Source: Lentinus brumalis (taxonomy: Eukaryota; Basidiomycota; Agaricomycetes; Polyporales; Polyporaceae). From it: 64,000 bases of DNA. Of the stretch, positions 32,589 to 41,893 are shown piece after piece. The translations under genes were made by a program, and so were the position numbers. Under the pieces are notes generated by a model. It did not search any database. It was not told where the DNA came from and was given only the letters and a program-made list of their open reading frames with translations. The stretch covers positions 1,674,001 to 1,738,000 of the forward strand of contig MARA01000006.1 in assembly GCA_001792895.1 (NCBI GenBank), in the 5' to 3' direction. Every line of letters begins with the position of its first letter. Position 1 is the stretch's first letter.

Positions 32589-33977
32589 ATGTCTATCTCT
32601 GCTGCGTTCAGGGCACGCGCCAAGCCGCTCGCTCGCGCATTCACCTCGCGCGCCGTCGACGGATTCGTCGGTGGCGTCGGAAACACACCGCTGGTACGTT
32701 TCCCGACAACCTTGCTCGCTCGTATGGTCCGCAGCTAAAGTCACACACAGATTCGGCTCGAGAAGCTCTCGCGACTGACAGGCTGCGACATTGTCGCCAA
32801 GAGCGAGTTGCAGAACCCTGGAGGAAGCGTGAAGGACCGTGCTGCCCTTGGAGTCGTTCGGGATGCTGAGCAGCGAGGTCTGTGAGTACCTATCCTCCTG
32901 TCATGCCTGAGAGAGGTGCGGTGGTGACCGAGGAGGACAGTCTGAAGCCTGGCGGCACGGTCGTCGAGGGTACGGCAGGAAACACGGGTATTGGGCTCGC
33001 GCACGTCTGCAGAGCACGGGGATACCGCTGTGTAATCTTCATGCCCAACACCCAGGTACGCCCTCCCAACGTATCTAACAACCCATGTCCCCCAATCCCT
33101 TATGTGCATGTACACAGAGTCAGGAAAAGATCGACCTCCTGCGCATGCTCGGCGCGGAGGTGTACCCCGTGCCCGCGGTTGCGTACGAGGACCCGAAGAA
33201 CTACAACCACCTGGCGCGGGACTTTGCGAAGGACCTCCCGAACGCGATCTGGACAGACCAGTTCGACAACACGGCGAACGCGGAGGCGCACTACCGCTCC
33301 ACGGGCCCGGAGATCTGGGAGCAGACGCAGGGCAAGGTGGACGCGTTCATCTGCGCGACGGGCACGGGGGCACGCTCGCGGGCGTCGGGCGCGCTCTGAA
33401 GGAGAAGAGCGACGGCAAGACGCAGGTGTGGCTGGCGGACCCCCCGGGCAGTGTCCTCGCAAGTTATGTTTCCAGCGGTGGCAAGCTGAAGGAGCGCAGT
33501 GGAGGGTCTATCACAGAAGGTGCGGTATTCAAGCATGCATCCCGCTTGCACAGCTGACACTGAAACCTGCTTGTTCTGCAGGTATCGGGCAGGGCCGTAT
33601 CACCAACAACCTCGGCACGTTCGTGAAGCAGCTTGACGGAGCGCTGCACATACCAGATCAGAAGACCATCGCCATGCTCTACGAACTTCTGGACACCGAG
33701 GGTCTCTATTTGGGCGCGAGTTCAGCCCTGAACGTCGTAGCTGCTGTGGAACTTGCTCAGAAACTTGGACCTGGTACGTGCTCGTGCCCTAGGGAATGCC
33801 GACCCTGTCGCTAACATCGGCAATGCCAATGTATCAACAGGTAAAACCATTGCCACCATCCTTTGCGATGGTGCATATCGGTACCAGAGTCGGCTTTTCT
33901 CGAAGAAGTGGCTAAAGGCTAAGGGTTTGGAGGACTCCGTACCAGAACACTTGCAGAAGTACGCTGTGTTAGATTGA
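32589..33977 (+). CDS. cysteine synthase (O-acetylserine sulfhydrylase), frame broken at the PLP loop
   Basis: The enzyme makes cysteine from O-acetylserine and sulfide with pyridoxal phosphate. The N-terminus [20 protein letters not shown] looks like a mitochondrial presequence. The PLP lysine lies in [15 protein letters not shown], followed by [20 protein letters not shown] and CVIFMPNTQ. The phosphate loop should read [15 protein letters not shown], but at about 33365-33372 one G is missing (GGGGC where GGGGGC is needed), so the frame as given runs into TGA. Downstream the right frame continues: [18 protein letters not shown], then [40 protein letters not shown] and [20 protein letters not shown]. 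The break is in a G run, so a consensus error is as likely as a real mutation. tRNA-Gly follows 84 bp downstream. Confidence 0.85.
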
Positions 33978-34061
33978 GTTCATGCTTGTCCAGGACTAGG
34001 ACCAGGACCAGGCCATCGAGTATGAATTGGACTTGACAGGCATTATGAGCGTTGAGCCCAG

Positions 34062-34132
34062 ACACTGATGGTGAAACGGTATCATGCTTGCCTTCCAAGC
34101 AAGCGGCGTGGGTTCGACTCCCGCTCAGTGTA
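34062..34132 (+). tRNA. tRNA-Gly(TCC)
   Basis: The acceptor stem ACACTGA pairs with TCAGTGT, and the discriminator base is A. The D arm is GTGA-AACGGTA-TCAT. The anticodon stem CTTGC/GCAAG holds loop CTTCCAA, anticodon TCC after T33. The T arm GTGGG-TTCGACT-CCCGC is complete. The length is 71 nt without CCA, and there is no intron. Only a weak TTT follows as terminator. Confidence 0.9.
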
Positions 34133-34271
34133 ATCTTTGTTCCAAGTTGGAATTCTTTTGCTTTTGGCCAGCGAACCGTCGTGCAGCAGCGTATGATGGT
34201 TCGATTGCAGGACACGGGGAGTTCAATCATTCGTGACACTCTCAACAGGGCTATAACAGTCGCTGATGTAT

Positions 34272-36555
34272 TCAAGGAGTCACTTCCACCTGACGTCGAC
34301 TCAGCTCCGTCTCCAAAGTCTGTACCTCATCTTGAAGTTCCTCTACCTCTGCTCTCCTCTTGCCAACCAACCCGTCCAGCCCAGAGCACGCAGCCTCTGA
34401 CACAACGAGGACATGCCCATGCATCGTCTGTGTCAACGTAGCCTGCAGACAGAATTCGACGTCAGTGACGGGACGTCAGAAGGAATCATCCTTGGGGAAC
34501 AGATACTCACCTTGAGGTCCCTCTCAAGACCCTCCCCAATCCGATCCCAGTTCTTCCACCACCGCCTCTTCGCCTTCTCCCAGCGGCCGACAGCCCACCG
34601 CACGCCCACGGCTGCACCCAGCATCCCGACGCCTAGCGCGGTCTCCGGGCTCATGCCGATGTCAATGAGGCCGCCGAACAGCTGCAGCTCGGTTGCCCAC
34701 CCTGCCCAGGCGACTCCGAAGCCACCAAGCACACTCCCGCTCATGCCCACGACAGCACGCTGCGCGGACGCGTGCAGGCGCTCAGTGGGGAAGCGAAGCT
34801 GGCTCTGGCGAGCGTGCAGGGGCCCAGTGAGCACAGTTGCTGTGATGGGTACGAGGGCGCTGACGCGATGCGCGCAAGGCTGTTGTGAAGCACGGGGGAG
34901 TGGTAGGTCGAAGCCGGCGGGAATGAGCGGCAGAGCGAGTTGGCTGCTTCCGTGAAGGAGGTCTGCAGAGCTGCTAGCCGTCCTGCGTGGAACACGAGCT
35001 ATGTACAAGCCTGTCAACTGTTATCGTAGCGGAGACGACATCTCGTAAAGGACTGACCTTGCGCTCGAGGTCCCGACACCAGGCACGATCGACAGCAGCT
35101 ATGATGACTTCGCGAACGTCGTCGACGCGCCAGAACAGCTTGTACCACTGTAACGAATCCATGGTCGGCTGCACGCTCTTCTTTGCCTGCGCAACGGCCT
35201 TCGCGATCTCATCTCCGTCTTTGCCCTCGACACCGAAAACCTCGAGATGAACCTTCGCCTTCGCCTCTTCCATCTGACTACGCAGAGCACTGGTGGCCGT
35301 AAGCACCGCATCCGCTTCGAGTTCGGCCTTACGCAGGACGGCGCGGGATGTTGCAAGCGCGTCTTTGATTAGTGCGCGGCCTGTCTGGGCGTGTACTGCA
35401 ACGACTCGTGCGGCGAGCGGTACGTTGGAAGAGCCCTGCGGAAGCAGCTCCTTTACGGTGTGAGTGATGCTCGAGATGTTCGACCCCGAGACATCGTCCT
35501 GGTACCGTTGCACGGATATAGGTGAAGCCACGCCGCCGTCGAGCATCCCTAACCCGTGCAGCGCTCTTGCAGGGTCCACGAAGACGACGCGTACGTTCCC
35601 TTGCGAGGCAAGGCCCTCGACCTGAGAGTTATGAGCCGCAGTGGCAGGATGGGCCGGTGAAGGCGAGAGAACAGCGAGTATTGTGTGTTCTCGTGATAGA
35701 GGAAGGCCGGGGTATGTAGCGGCTGTAGCGACCGGAGTGGATATGGGGTTGCAGAGGACGATTGGAACGTCCGCTGTGAACAGTGCTCTTGCTATCTCTG
35801 GGTCAGGGAGCACACCGGTGGGCGGAGACTTGAACTCGGTGACCTCTATCGGGAGGCCGAAATTCTGCAACCATGAAGACTGGACATGCACAACGTCTCC
35901 ATCCGCGGACGGTGAGGTGCCGTACCTTGATGGCGTCAGCGAAACGAAATGACTGGTAGGCGAGAACGCACTGTATCCTGACACTACGGCTACCCTCCGG
36001 CTGGGATTTCCACCGAGAGCGAAGCGTCTGCTTCTGCTCGTTTGACACGAAGGGATCTTCCAGGAGCGCTGTCACAAGCTCGTTCGCGCCGGACATCCAG
36101 TCCGTTCCGTAGACTGTGCAGCCCGCGCACAGTCAGTACACATGTACCCCACCATAACGACGAAGTCGGGAAAACCAAGACGCAAGACACGCACCTGCAA
36201 CCCTCACGCGATCCTTTTCCCGCTTCTCAGCCGAAGGCGTCAAGTCTTCGTACACTTTCCCGAGCACCTCCTCCCAGAACCCCAGCGACTCCTTTAAAGA
36301 CACTCCCTGCAAGCCCGGCTTCGAGTTCGGGAGTATGCGTGGAAGGAGCGAGGTCGCCTTGTGCAGCACGGTCAGAACATGCGCTCGCTGCTGCTCTTCA
36401 TGCTTGCTCGAAGTTGCGGTCGAGGCACGCCGTACGATAATCGAGCCAGGTGCGCGGCACCGTTGTGCACATTTTGCAATAGCGAGAACATGCGAGCTAT
36501 GATGTTGTGCGGAGGAGCGAAGTAGGCCAGAAGATGAGGCCAGACATGTCGGCAT
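34272..36555 (-). CDS. mitochondrial Mmc1-like protein
   Basis: The N-terminus is a probable mitochondrial presequence (MPTCLASSSGLLRSSAQHHS ... RRASTATSSK). Helical and charged parts follow (LGFWEEVLGKVYEDLTPSAE, MSGANELVTALLEDPFVSNE). A long middle exon (35984-35043) includes IARALFTADVPIVLCNPIST, REHTILAVLSPSPAHPATAA and WYKLFWRVDDVREVIIAAVD. Toward the C-terminus are two hydrophobic stretches (VVGMSGSVLGGFGVAWAGWA, LGVGMLGAAVGVRWAVGRW), then a coiled coil (KRRAEVEELQDEVQTLETEL) ending VEVTP-stop. Presequence, central domain, paired hydrophobic segments and terminal coiled coil fit the fungal Mmc1 family of mitochondrial inner-membrane proteins. The name is from overall layout, so moderately sure. 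Confidence 0.5.
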
Positions 36556-37119
36556 GGAGGAGAGTCGCGGTCATGTCGAGACGCGCTCCCATGACGCCGA
36601 GTACCGCGCGCCCGGTGAGCCGGATGGGTACTACGTAGCTGATACTACTTATACGAATTCCATCACTCTGGCTTTCTGCACACGAACAACATTGCTCATC
36701 ACGCCATGCGATCGCAGACTACACGGAAGAAGCAGCCAGTGAACACTACGTTGACGTTCGAGTTGAGCTCAATGGTCGAGGGGGACTCGTTCTTGGAGTC
36801 TATGTTTGCAAAGCAATCTACGCGGACAGTTGTGGACCTACCGCCTCAGCATCTCGACCAACTCTCGGAGCACCTGTTTGGGAACCAGATATGGCGGAGG
36901 ACCCCGGTAGTAGTTCTATGAAGATACCTATCGGCCCATTCACCGCAGACGGACTCTGCGAATCAGGTCAATAATCAGAACATACAACTAGAAGATGCAC
37001 GCACTTACCTCCAATCACATTGTCGCTCGGGGTGGTCTGCGTGTAGGTCCGGCTGGAAACTCAGCGAAGGTAGCTATATGAGTACCGATACACATTACAT
37101 CCGCATACACTACCATAAA
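36556..37119. other. intergenic between Mmc1-like 5' end and VanZ-like 3' end
   Basis: It should contain the Mmc1-like promoter. A 71-codon plus-strand frame at 36706-36921 is visible but has no motif or splice context that I trust. Confidence 0.4.
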
Positions 37120-38050
37120 TTACTCTCCAGTAACCACAATCTTCGGTGGAGGCGGTGGAGGTGGCCCGCCCGCAGTGCGAGGCTCGTCGTCTTCGCTCTC
37201 TTCGCCGATATCGAACAGCTCCTCTCGCTCGTCCCAGACGTCGGAGAGGCGTGTTGCTGCTTTCGGCGGCCCTTGTCGGGCAGACCGAGGCGACTTCGCA
37301 CTGTTTGGCGTCCGTGGCGCGCTCGGGGATGATGGAGGGGCAGGAGCTGTGTTCCACCCGGCTCGTCGTCGCCTTCTTCATCGTCAGACGAGATGGACTC
37401 GGTGTTGAGCGGGCGGTATAGGCGGGATATCTGTAAGATATCTGTCAGCCTGTGCTTTGGGCTGCGCAGACGATCAGCCAATGCCGTACCTCGCGTCTAT
37501 GTCTGTAGTACCGCTCGAGGTGGTAGGCAATGTACAGTCCGAGGGTCGACCCGAGCAGGTTAGCCGCTACGTCTCCCACTTGGAACTCCTTGTACTGTGA
37601 TGAGGTCAGTCCCGCGGTGAAGCGAGGATGAGGGGTCGACATACCGGTAACATTGACTGCACGAACTCGCTCATGACGCCGCCAAAGAAGAAGCAGACCA
37701 CGCCAGTGAAGATGAGAGGAGCGCTGCGCCAGAACCATATTCTCCGTGCATCCCTATGAGCGAAGGGGGCAACAGGAGCTTGAGGAACACGTTGTGAGCG
37801 GTACGTCGTCCGACTTACTCTTCGACATCGAATATGAAGTAGAAAACCGCGGTGGCGGACCCCATGCAGAAGAAATGGAGCAGCTTGTCATTGATGGGCA
37901 ACGAGTGTGCAAAGTTGGTGAATCCAAGGAAGGCTAAAGATAGGAGGATCAAGCAAGTGAAGAGCAAGAACCACTAGCCGAGCTACGGTGAGGACCAGGG
38001 AGAATGAACAATGGTCTGCTTGAACATACTGGTCGCAACCTTAGAGGCAT
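37120..38050 (-). CDS. VanZ-like membrane protein, frame change in the tail
   Basis: A short first exon (MPLRLRP) joins across an intron to WFLLFTCLILLSLAFLGF. Then come SLPINDKLLHFFCMGSATAV, FYFIFDVEE, IWFWRSAPLIFTGVVCFFFG, GVMSEFVQSMLP, YKEFQVGDVAANLLGSTLGL and YIAYHLERYYRHRRE. This is the four-helix VanZ-like layout of fungal proteins of unknown function, and residues up to about 165 are fully consistent. After DDEEGDDEPG the frame must shift at about 37355-37365 to read PPSSPSAPRTPNSAKSPRSA, DVWDEREELFDIGEESEDD and PPPPPPPKIVVTGE-stop (37120-37122). Unshifted, the frame runs to 37110 with an Arg/His-rich tail that looks like noise. A one-base error or a recent mutation is likely. Confidence 0.65.
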
Positions 38051-38991
38051 GTCGTACTTCGGTATGCGAAAGTGGTGCGAACGCATGACAGCCTTGTTCA
38101 TCTTCCGTAGGGCTTTGCGGGAGCTGCGGGAGGTGCGCGTCCATAACGGCTCGGAGGTCGAGGTCGCGTCCAGAAGTCCTATCATTATTGAGACCGCCGT
38201 GCGGATGGCGTACGTCGGTACAGCCTTTGGGCAAGCCAAGGAGGATGGTTGCCGTAGACAAGGAATTGAGAAACGGATGAGGAGGGGAAGGAGTGCTAGC
38301 AGTGGCTCGGACTTGGCTCGGACTACATAGTGATTACGGTATGGGTAAGGGGGCTGACGTTGTTATTCGGAATAAGCGCCTTTGTTCCTGGCCACGAGAA
38401 GTGGACAGGTCTTGAGGGCAGTAAATGCAAAGTCGATCGGGGTGGGAGAGTGGTGTCCTCGCGTGGCGTCGTGTTTCAAGAGTACGAGTCAGGCAGCTCT
38501 AGCTCAGCGGTATTGTTTCTTGCCCTTCTCGAGAAACGGGATACGCTCAACCCGGCTCGATGGGAGCACTGAGAGCGGCTGCCCACGGTGCGTGGGTACA
38601 GTTCCCGAATGAGATGGGCTGCGGCTGAGCCGCTGTGATTTTGACGGGAGCGTGCCGGCGTGAGCCGTCATTGTCCCAAATACATAGTGATCTTGAGTGG
38701 TGCAGTCCTCTCAGCCGCTGACAGCAATGAGCAATATCCTCTCTTCATGTGTTGACTGCTGCTAGTAAATTTCGAAGGATATGGACGTCTAATGATTTGC
38801 AGCACCCCTCGCACGACATTCGTCCTGCCTGTGCCAAGTACTGCGACTCTGCGCACCCATGATACATACATACAGCTGCTTGTACTCATCGAACACCACC
38901 TCGGGGTCAGGTCTGCCCGGAGGGGCCTTATCCCTATGAGGACTATCTAATCAGATAAACCCCACCGTCATTGGATCCTCCATGAGCCTCC
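38051..38991. other. intergenic, divergent between VanZ-like and RraA-like genes
   Basis: About 940 bp with only short open frames (for example 38330-38572) lacking motifs. It should hold the promoters of both flanking genes. Confidence 0.5.
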
Positions 38992-39841
38992 ATGTCTTTG
39001 CGCGTCCTCCATCTTCATGTTGGTTGTCTCCGCCTGAAGGCCGCTAGACCCCAGCTGAATACACATCTACTGCGCTTGAACTCCCGTGCTATGTCGTCTA
39101 CCACAAGCGACATTCAGGCCAAACTAGCAGGGTTCTCGACCTGCGAGATCTCCGACGCGATGATCAAGCTCGGTTCGTCGAACGGAGGATACATCCCCGA
39201 CATTCACCAATTCTCGCCGTTGGGTACGAATGCGCGTATCTGCGGACCGGCCTACACCGTGCAGATGGTGCTGGGCTCGAACAAGGACGCACCGAAACTG
39301 TCCTCCCACTTCGTGGACACCGCTCCGACGGGGTCCGTGATTGTGATAAACGCACCTGAGAGTATGTCTACGACCCCTTAACTGCACACACACTGACATG
39401 CTGTCTATATTGTTTGCAGAGGTAAAGAACGCCGTTTGGGGCGGGCTCATGACTGCCGGGGCCAAGTCTCGCGGTGCTCTCGGTGTTGTCATCTCGGGAC
39501 GCTGCAGGGACCTTGCGGAGCACCGGGATGCGTCGTTTCCCGTCTTCGCTCGAGGGCACTCTACCCTTGGACAATCTCCATTCACTCGCCCGTCGGAGGT
39601 CAACGTTCCGGTAGCCATCCGCTCTGTGGATGTGTCCGAGGAAGAGTTCCCCGCAGTCCGAGTGGAACCAGGGGACTGGGTTATAGCGGACGAGGACGGT
39701 GTCGTCTGCGTTCCTGTCTCTAAGGCGGAGGAAGTGATCACGCTGGCAGCGAAGGGACGCGAGATCGATGCCAGATGTATGGAGGAAATCCAGGCGGGGA
39801 AGGGCGTGCAGGAGACCTTCAAGAAACACAGAGGGAAGTAA
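38992..39841 (+). CDS. RraA-like protein (4-hydroxy-4-methyl-2-oxoglutarate aldolase family)
   Basis: Two exons (38992-39361 and about 39419-39841) give about 264 residues. Family landmarks are FSTCEISDAMIKLG, ICGPAYTVQMVLGSNKD, GSVIVINAPEKVKNAVWGGL, AGAKSRGALGVVISGRCRDL, FPVFARGHSTLGQSP and VEPGDWVIADEDGVVCVPVS. Members of the RraA fold are aldolases/decarboxylases of oxo-acids or, in bacteria, regulators of RNase E; here an enzymatic role is more likely. The first ATG adds about 33 basic residues (MSLRVLHLHVGCLRLKAARP) that could target mitochondria. The alternative start MSSTTSDIQ gives the usual length. The direct repeat that begins about 45 bp downstream is described separately. Confidence 0.8.
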
Positions 39842-39886
39842 GGCCGGCGTGAGTTCTGCATGTGCCCGATGAACGTTGCGAGAACG

Positions 39887-40150
39887 TATGCTAATGGGTG
39901 CGTGTCATAGCGTCGGACCATTGTACATCACTAGTCGCGGTTTGCTGCCGATACCCTGTATTTCTGACAGGCCTTGGATTCAAGAAAAGGATCGGAAACC
40001 ACGCACACTCGCGCCTAAGTATCCTGCAGCCTGAGGACGGCCGATTGTGGGACAAACGGAAAGCAACTATCCGTCCGGGTACTATAGTCAATTAAAGTCC
40101 GCTTTCCACAGAGCCGCAGGGCTGATATTTGGTGAATTCACTCCCCTGAT
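39887..40150. repeat. direct repeat, left copy (DR1)
   Basis: About 250 bp repeated in the same orientation at 41364-41635. Shared blocks are CATTGTACATCACTAG, CTGCTGCCGATACCCTGT, ACGCACACTCGCGCCTA, ATCCGTCCGGGTACT, CGCTTTCCACA and AATTCAC. The copies differ by point changes and a roughly 30-bp insertion in the right copy. The nuclease-like gene lies between them. Confidence 0.75.
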
Positions 40151-40417
40151 GTTCGACAAGCGTCCATGAGCGTTCCGCGAGCGCAGAATAAGCGGGGGGA
40201 CACACAGTCGGCCGTTTGGTGCGAGTTGTGGGTCGGACGAGAGGCATAGGTGGTCCAGTTAAATGCCACAAGTTTTTACTAGATGATATACAGGCCTACG
40301 GTTTCGTTCGACCGCCGTGACTCCGCGCGCGTAGTACGCGTACGCGTAGTGCACGCTGGTAGATCCAGTATGCCATGTGGGCGGCTGGAGGCGAGAGAGG
40401 GTGTAGAACGGGTGCAT

Positions 40418-41264
40418 CTAAATGCCCACAACTGCTTTGAACGCCTCGTAGCAGCGAAGGATCGCCTCCCTGGTGTCAACTGGTTTCATGCCTTCACTAT
40501 AACGCCGAAAGGGTCTGGGGACCGCCGGAACATGCCCGGACACGATGGTCGAATGCGACGGGTAGGTGCCTCGAGCTACGTGACGCACGAGCTCGACAAA
40601 GACAGGAATCTTGTAGAAGATAGGGGTGGTACCGATGAGAGTGATGCCTGGCATGACCTATCTAACCTGTCAACAACATAACATGAGAGATGACGACTCG
40701 GGGGTCGCGTACCTTCGATTCGATGATTGGCATGCCGCATAGCTGTCGCCGCTTATTATTCTGGGCAAAAGCCGCGATGGCCTCGGCGACCAGCTGACAT
40801 TCAGCAGAGCTGAGGTTCCCTCCGAGACTTTTATCCTCCTGGACGAGGAGAATGATGTCGTTCTGTTGACGATCGATGAGACAGACGTCTGTCTTCGCGT
40901 ACCTCCATTCTCCATAAATGAGGAAGGGGATGTCCTTGCGCGTGCGAGTAACTCTGTGACGTTTCGTGTAGCCCAGGCGCGAGAATAGCGCAACGGCGAA
41001 GTCGTCAACTGCGGACTCTTCGCCCGGCTCGGGTGCAGGGGCCATCGCAAGGTCAAGGAGATTGATAAGCTCGGCGTTGCTATCACTAACCATATCCTCC
41101 GCATCTGCCGTCGTCAACACCTCCTGGTCAACTGCGGGGGGCGGCAAGTGGTCGACTCCGAAGAAAGTGGGGGCATCCTCATACTGTATCTGGATGTTGT
41201 ACGCTGCGAGGTCGGTTTCTGTCCAATCGCTACCGGACTTCGCAGAGCGGATGAGATTGGCCAT
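40418..41264 (-). CDS. PD-(D/E)XK-nuclease-like fungal protein, copy 2 (intact)
   Basis: This is the open version of the frameshifted gene at 18092. Exon 1 starts MANLIRSAKSGSDWTETDLA and ends MPIIESK; after an intron (about 40657-40714) exon 2 gives MPGITLIGTTPIFYKIPVFV through LRCYEAFKAVVGI. The length is about 260 residues. The core AKTDVCLIDRQQNDIILLVQ + EDK has the spacing of a D...ExK active site, and RKDIPFLIYGEWRY precedes it as in restriction-endonuclease-like folds. The protein is soluble, without a signal peptide. It sits alone between two direct repeats on the strand opposite to its flanking RraA-like gene, suggesting a mobile or recently inserted block. Enzyme activity is a guess. 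Confidence 0.7.
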
Positions 41265-41363
41265 GAAAGAGACTAAATAATGAGAAGAGACAGCTGGGGT
41301 GGGTCACGGTGTGGTTCGAAGAGGCGCCGCGCCCCTCTACGGAGTCCAACGGCTTACAAATGC

Positions 41364-41635
41364 ATGCTACTTAATAGCATTCGGCTCATTGTACATCACT
41401 AGCAGTGTTCTGCTGCCGATACCCTGTTACATTCTGTCAGGACCTTGAAGTCAAGAGAAGGATCCGAGAACACGCACACTCGCGCCTATCCTGCAGGACG
41501 GCCGGTTCCGTTTTATCTGTTGTGGGGCCGTGCAGTGGGATAAGGGGAAAGCAAGGATCCGTCCGGGTACTGCCGTCAAGGACTCGCTTTCCACAAAGCT
41601 GCGGGGTGGACAATTCACGTCTCCGGGGATGGCGA
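41364..41635. repeat. direct repeat, right copy (DR2)
   Basis: Right partner of the repeat at 39887-40150. It starts around CATGCTACTTAATAGC and ends near CTCCGGGGATG. It carries an extra segment with TCCGTTTTATCTGTTGTGG absent from the left copy. Confidence 0.75.
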
Positions 41636-41893
41636 CCAGGGAAGACGGACTTGTTTCCGGGTACTCAGGTATGCTTAGTCTCGAGATGGGGTAAGCTGCG
41701 CTAGTTCTTCAGACTAGACAACACATTTCTCTTCGTTTCCAGCGGCTCACCTATCACCGATTCGGGCGCAGCGACGCTTATGCTGGGCGAAGACGATACA
41801 GTTGGATACTGCGGCTTCGATTCTTGCACTGTGCGGACACTGACACCATCAGAGTCTGAAGCAGGAAGTCAGCTCACTGTCAGAGCGCTTTAG
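41629..41893 (+). CDS. possible small spliced gene or orphan 3' exons
   Basis: An ATG at 41629 opens MATREDGLVSGYSGMLSLEM. A GTAAGC...CAG intron (41691-41742) joins in frame to GGSPITDSGAATLMLGEDD, YCGFDSCTVRTLTPSESEAG and SQLTVRAL-stop. That gives 70 residues, and the unspliced frame stops at once. It overlaps the 3' end of the convergent DUF6535 gene by 14 bp. I recognise no family. It could be a small protein, or the last exons of a gene disrupted by the nearby repeat block. Confidence 0.3.

Noticed and set aside
36706..36921. Plus-strand 71-codon frame, with a faint LSEHLF resemblance to a frame at 57840-57980
   Set aside because: The shared stretch is too short to mean common descent, and neither frame has splice or promoter support.
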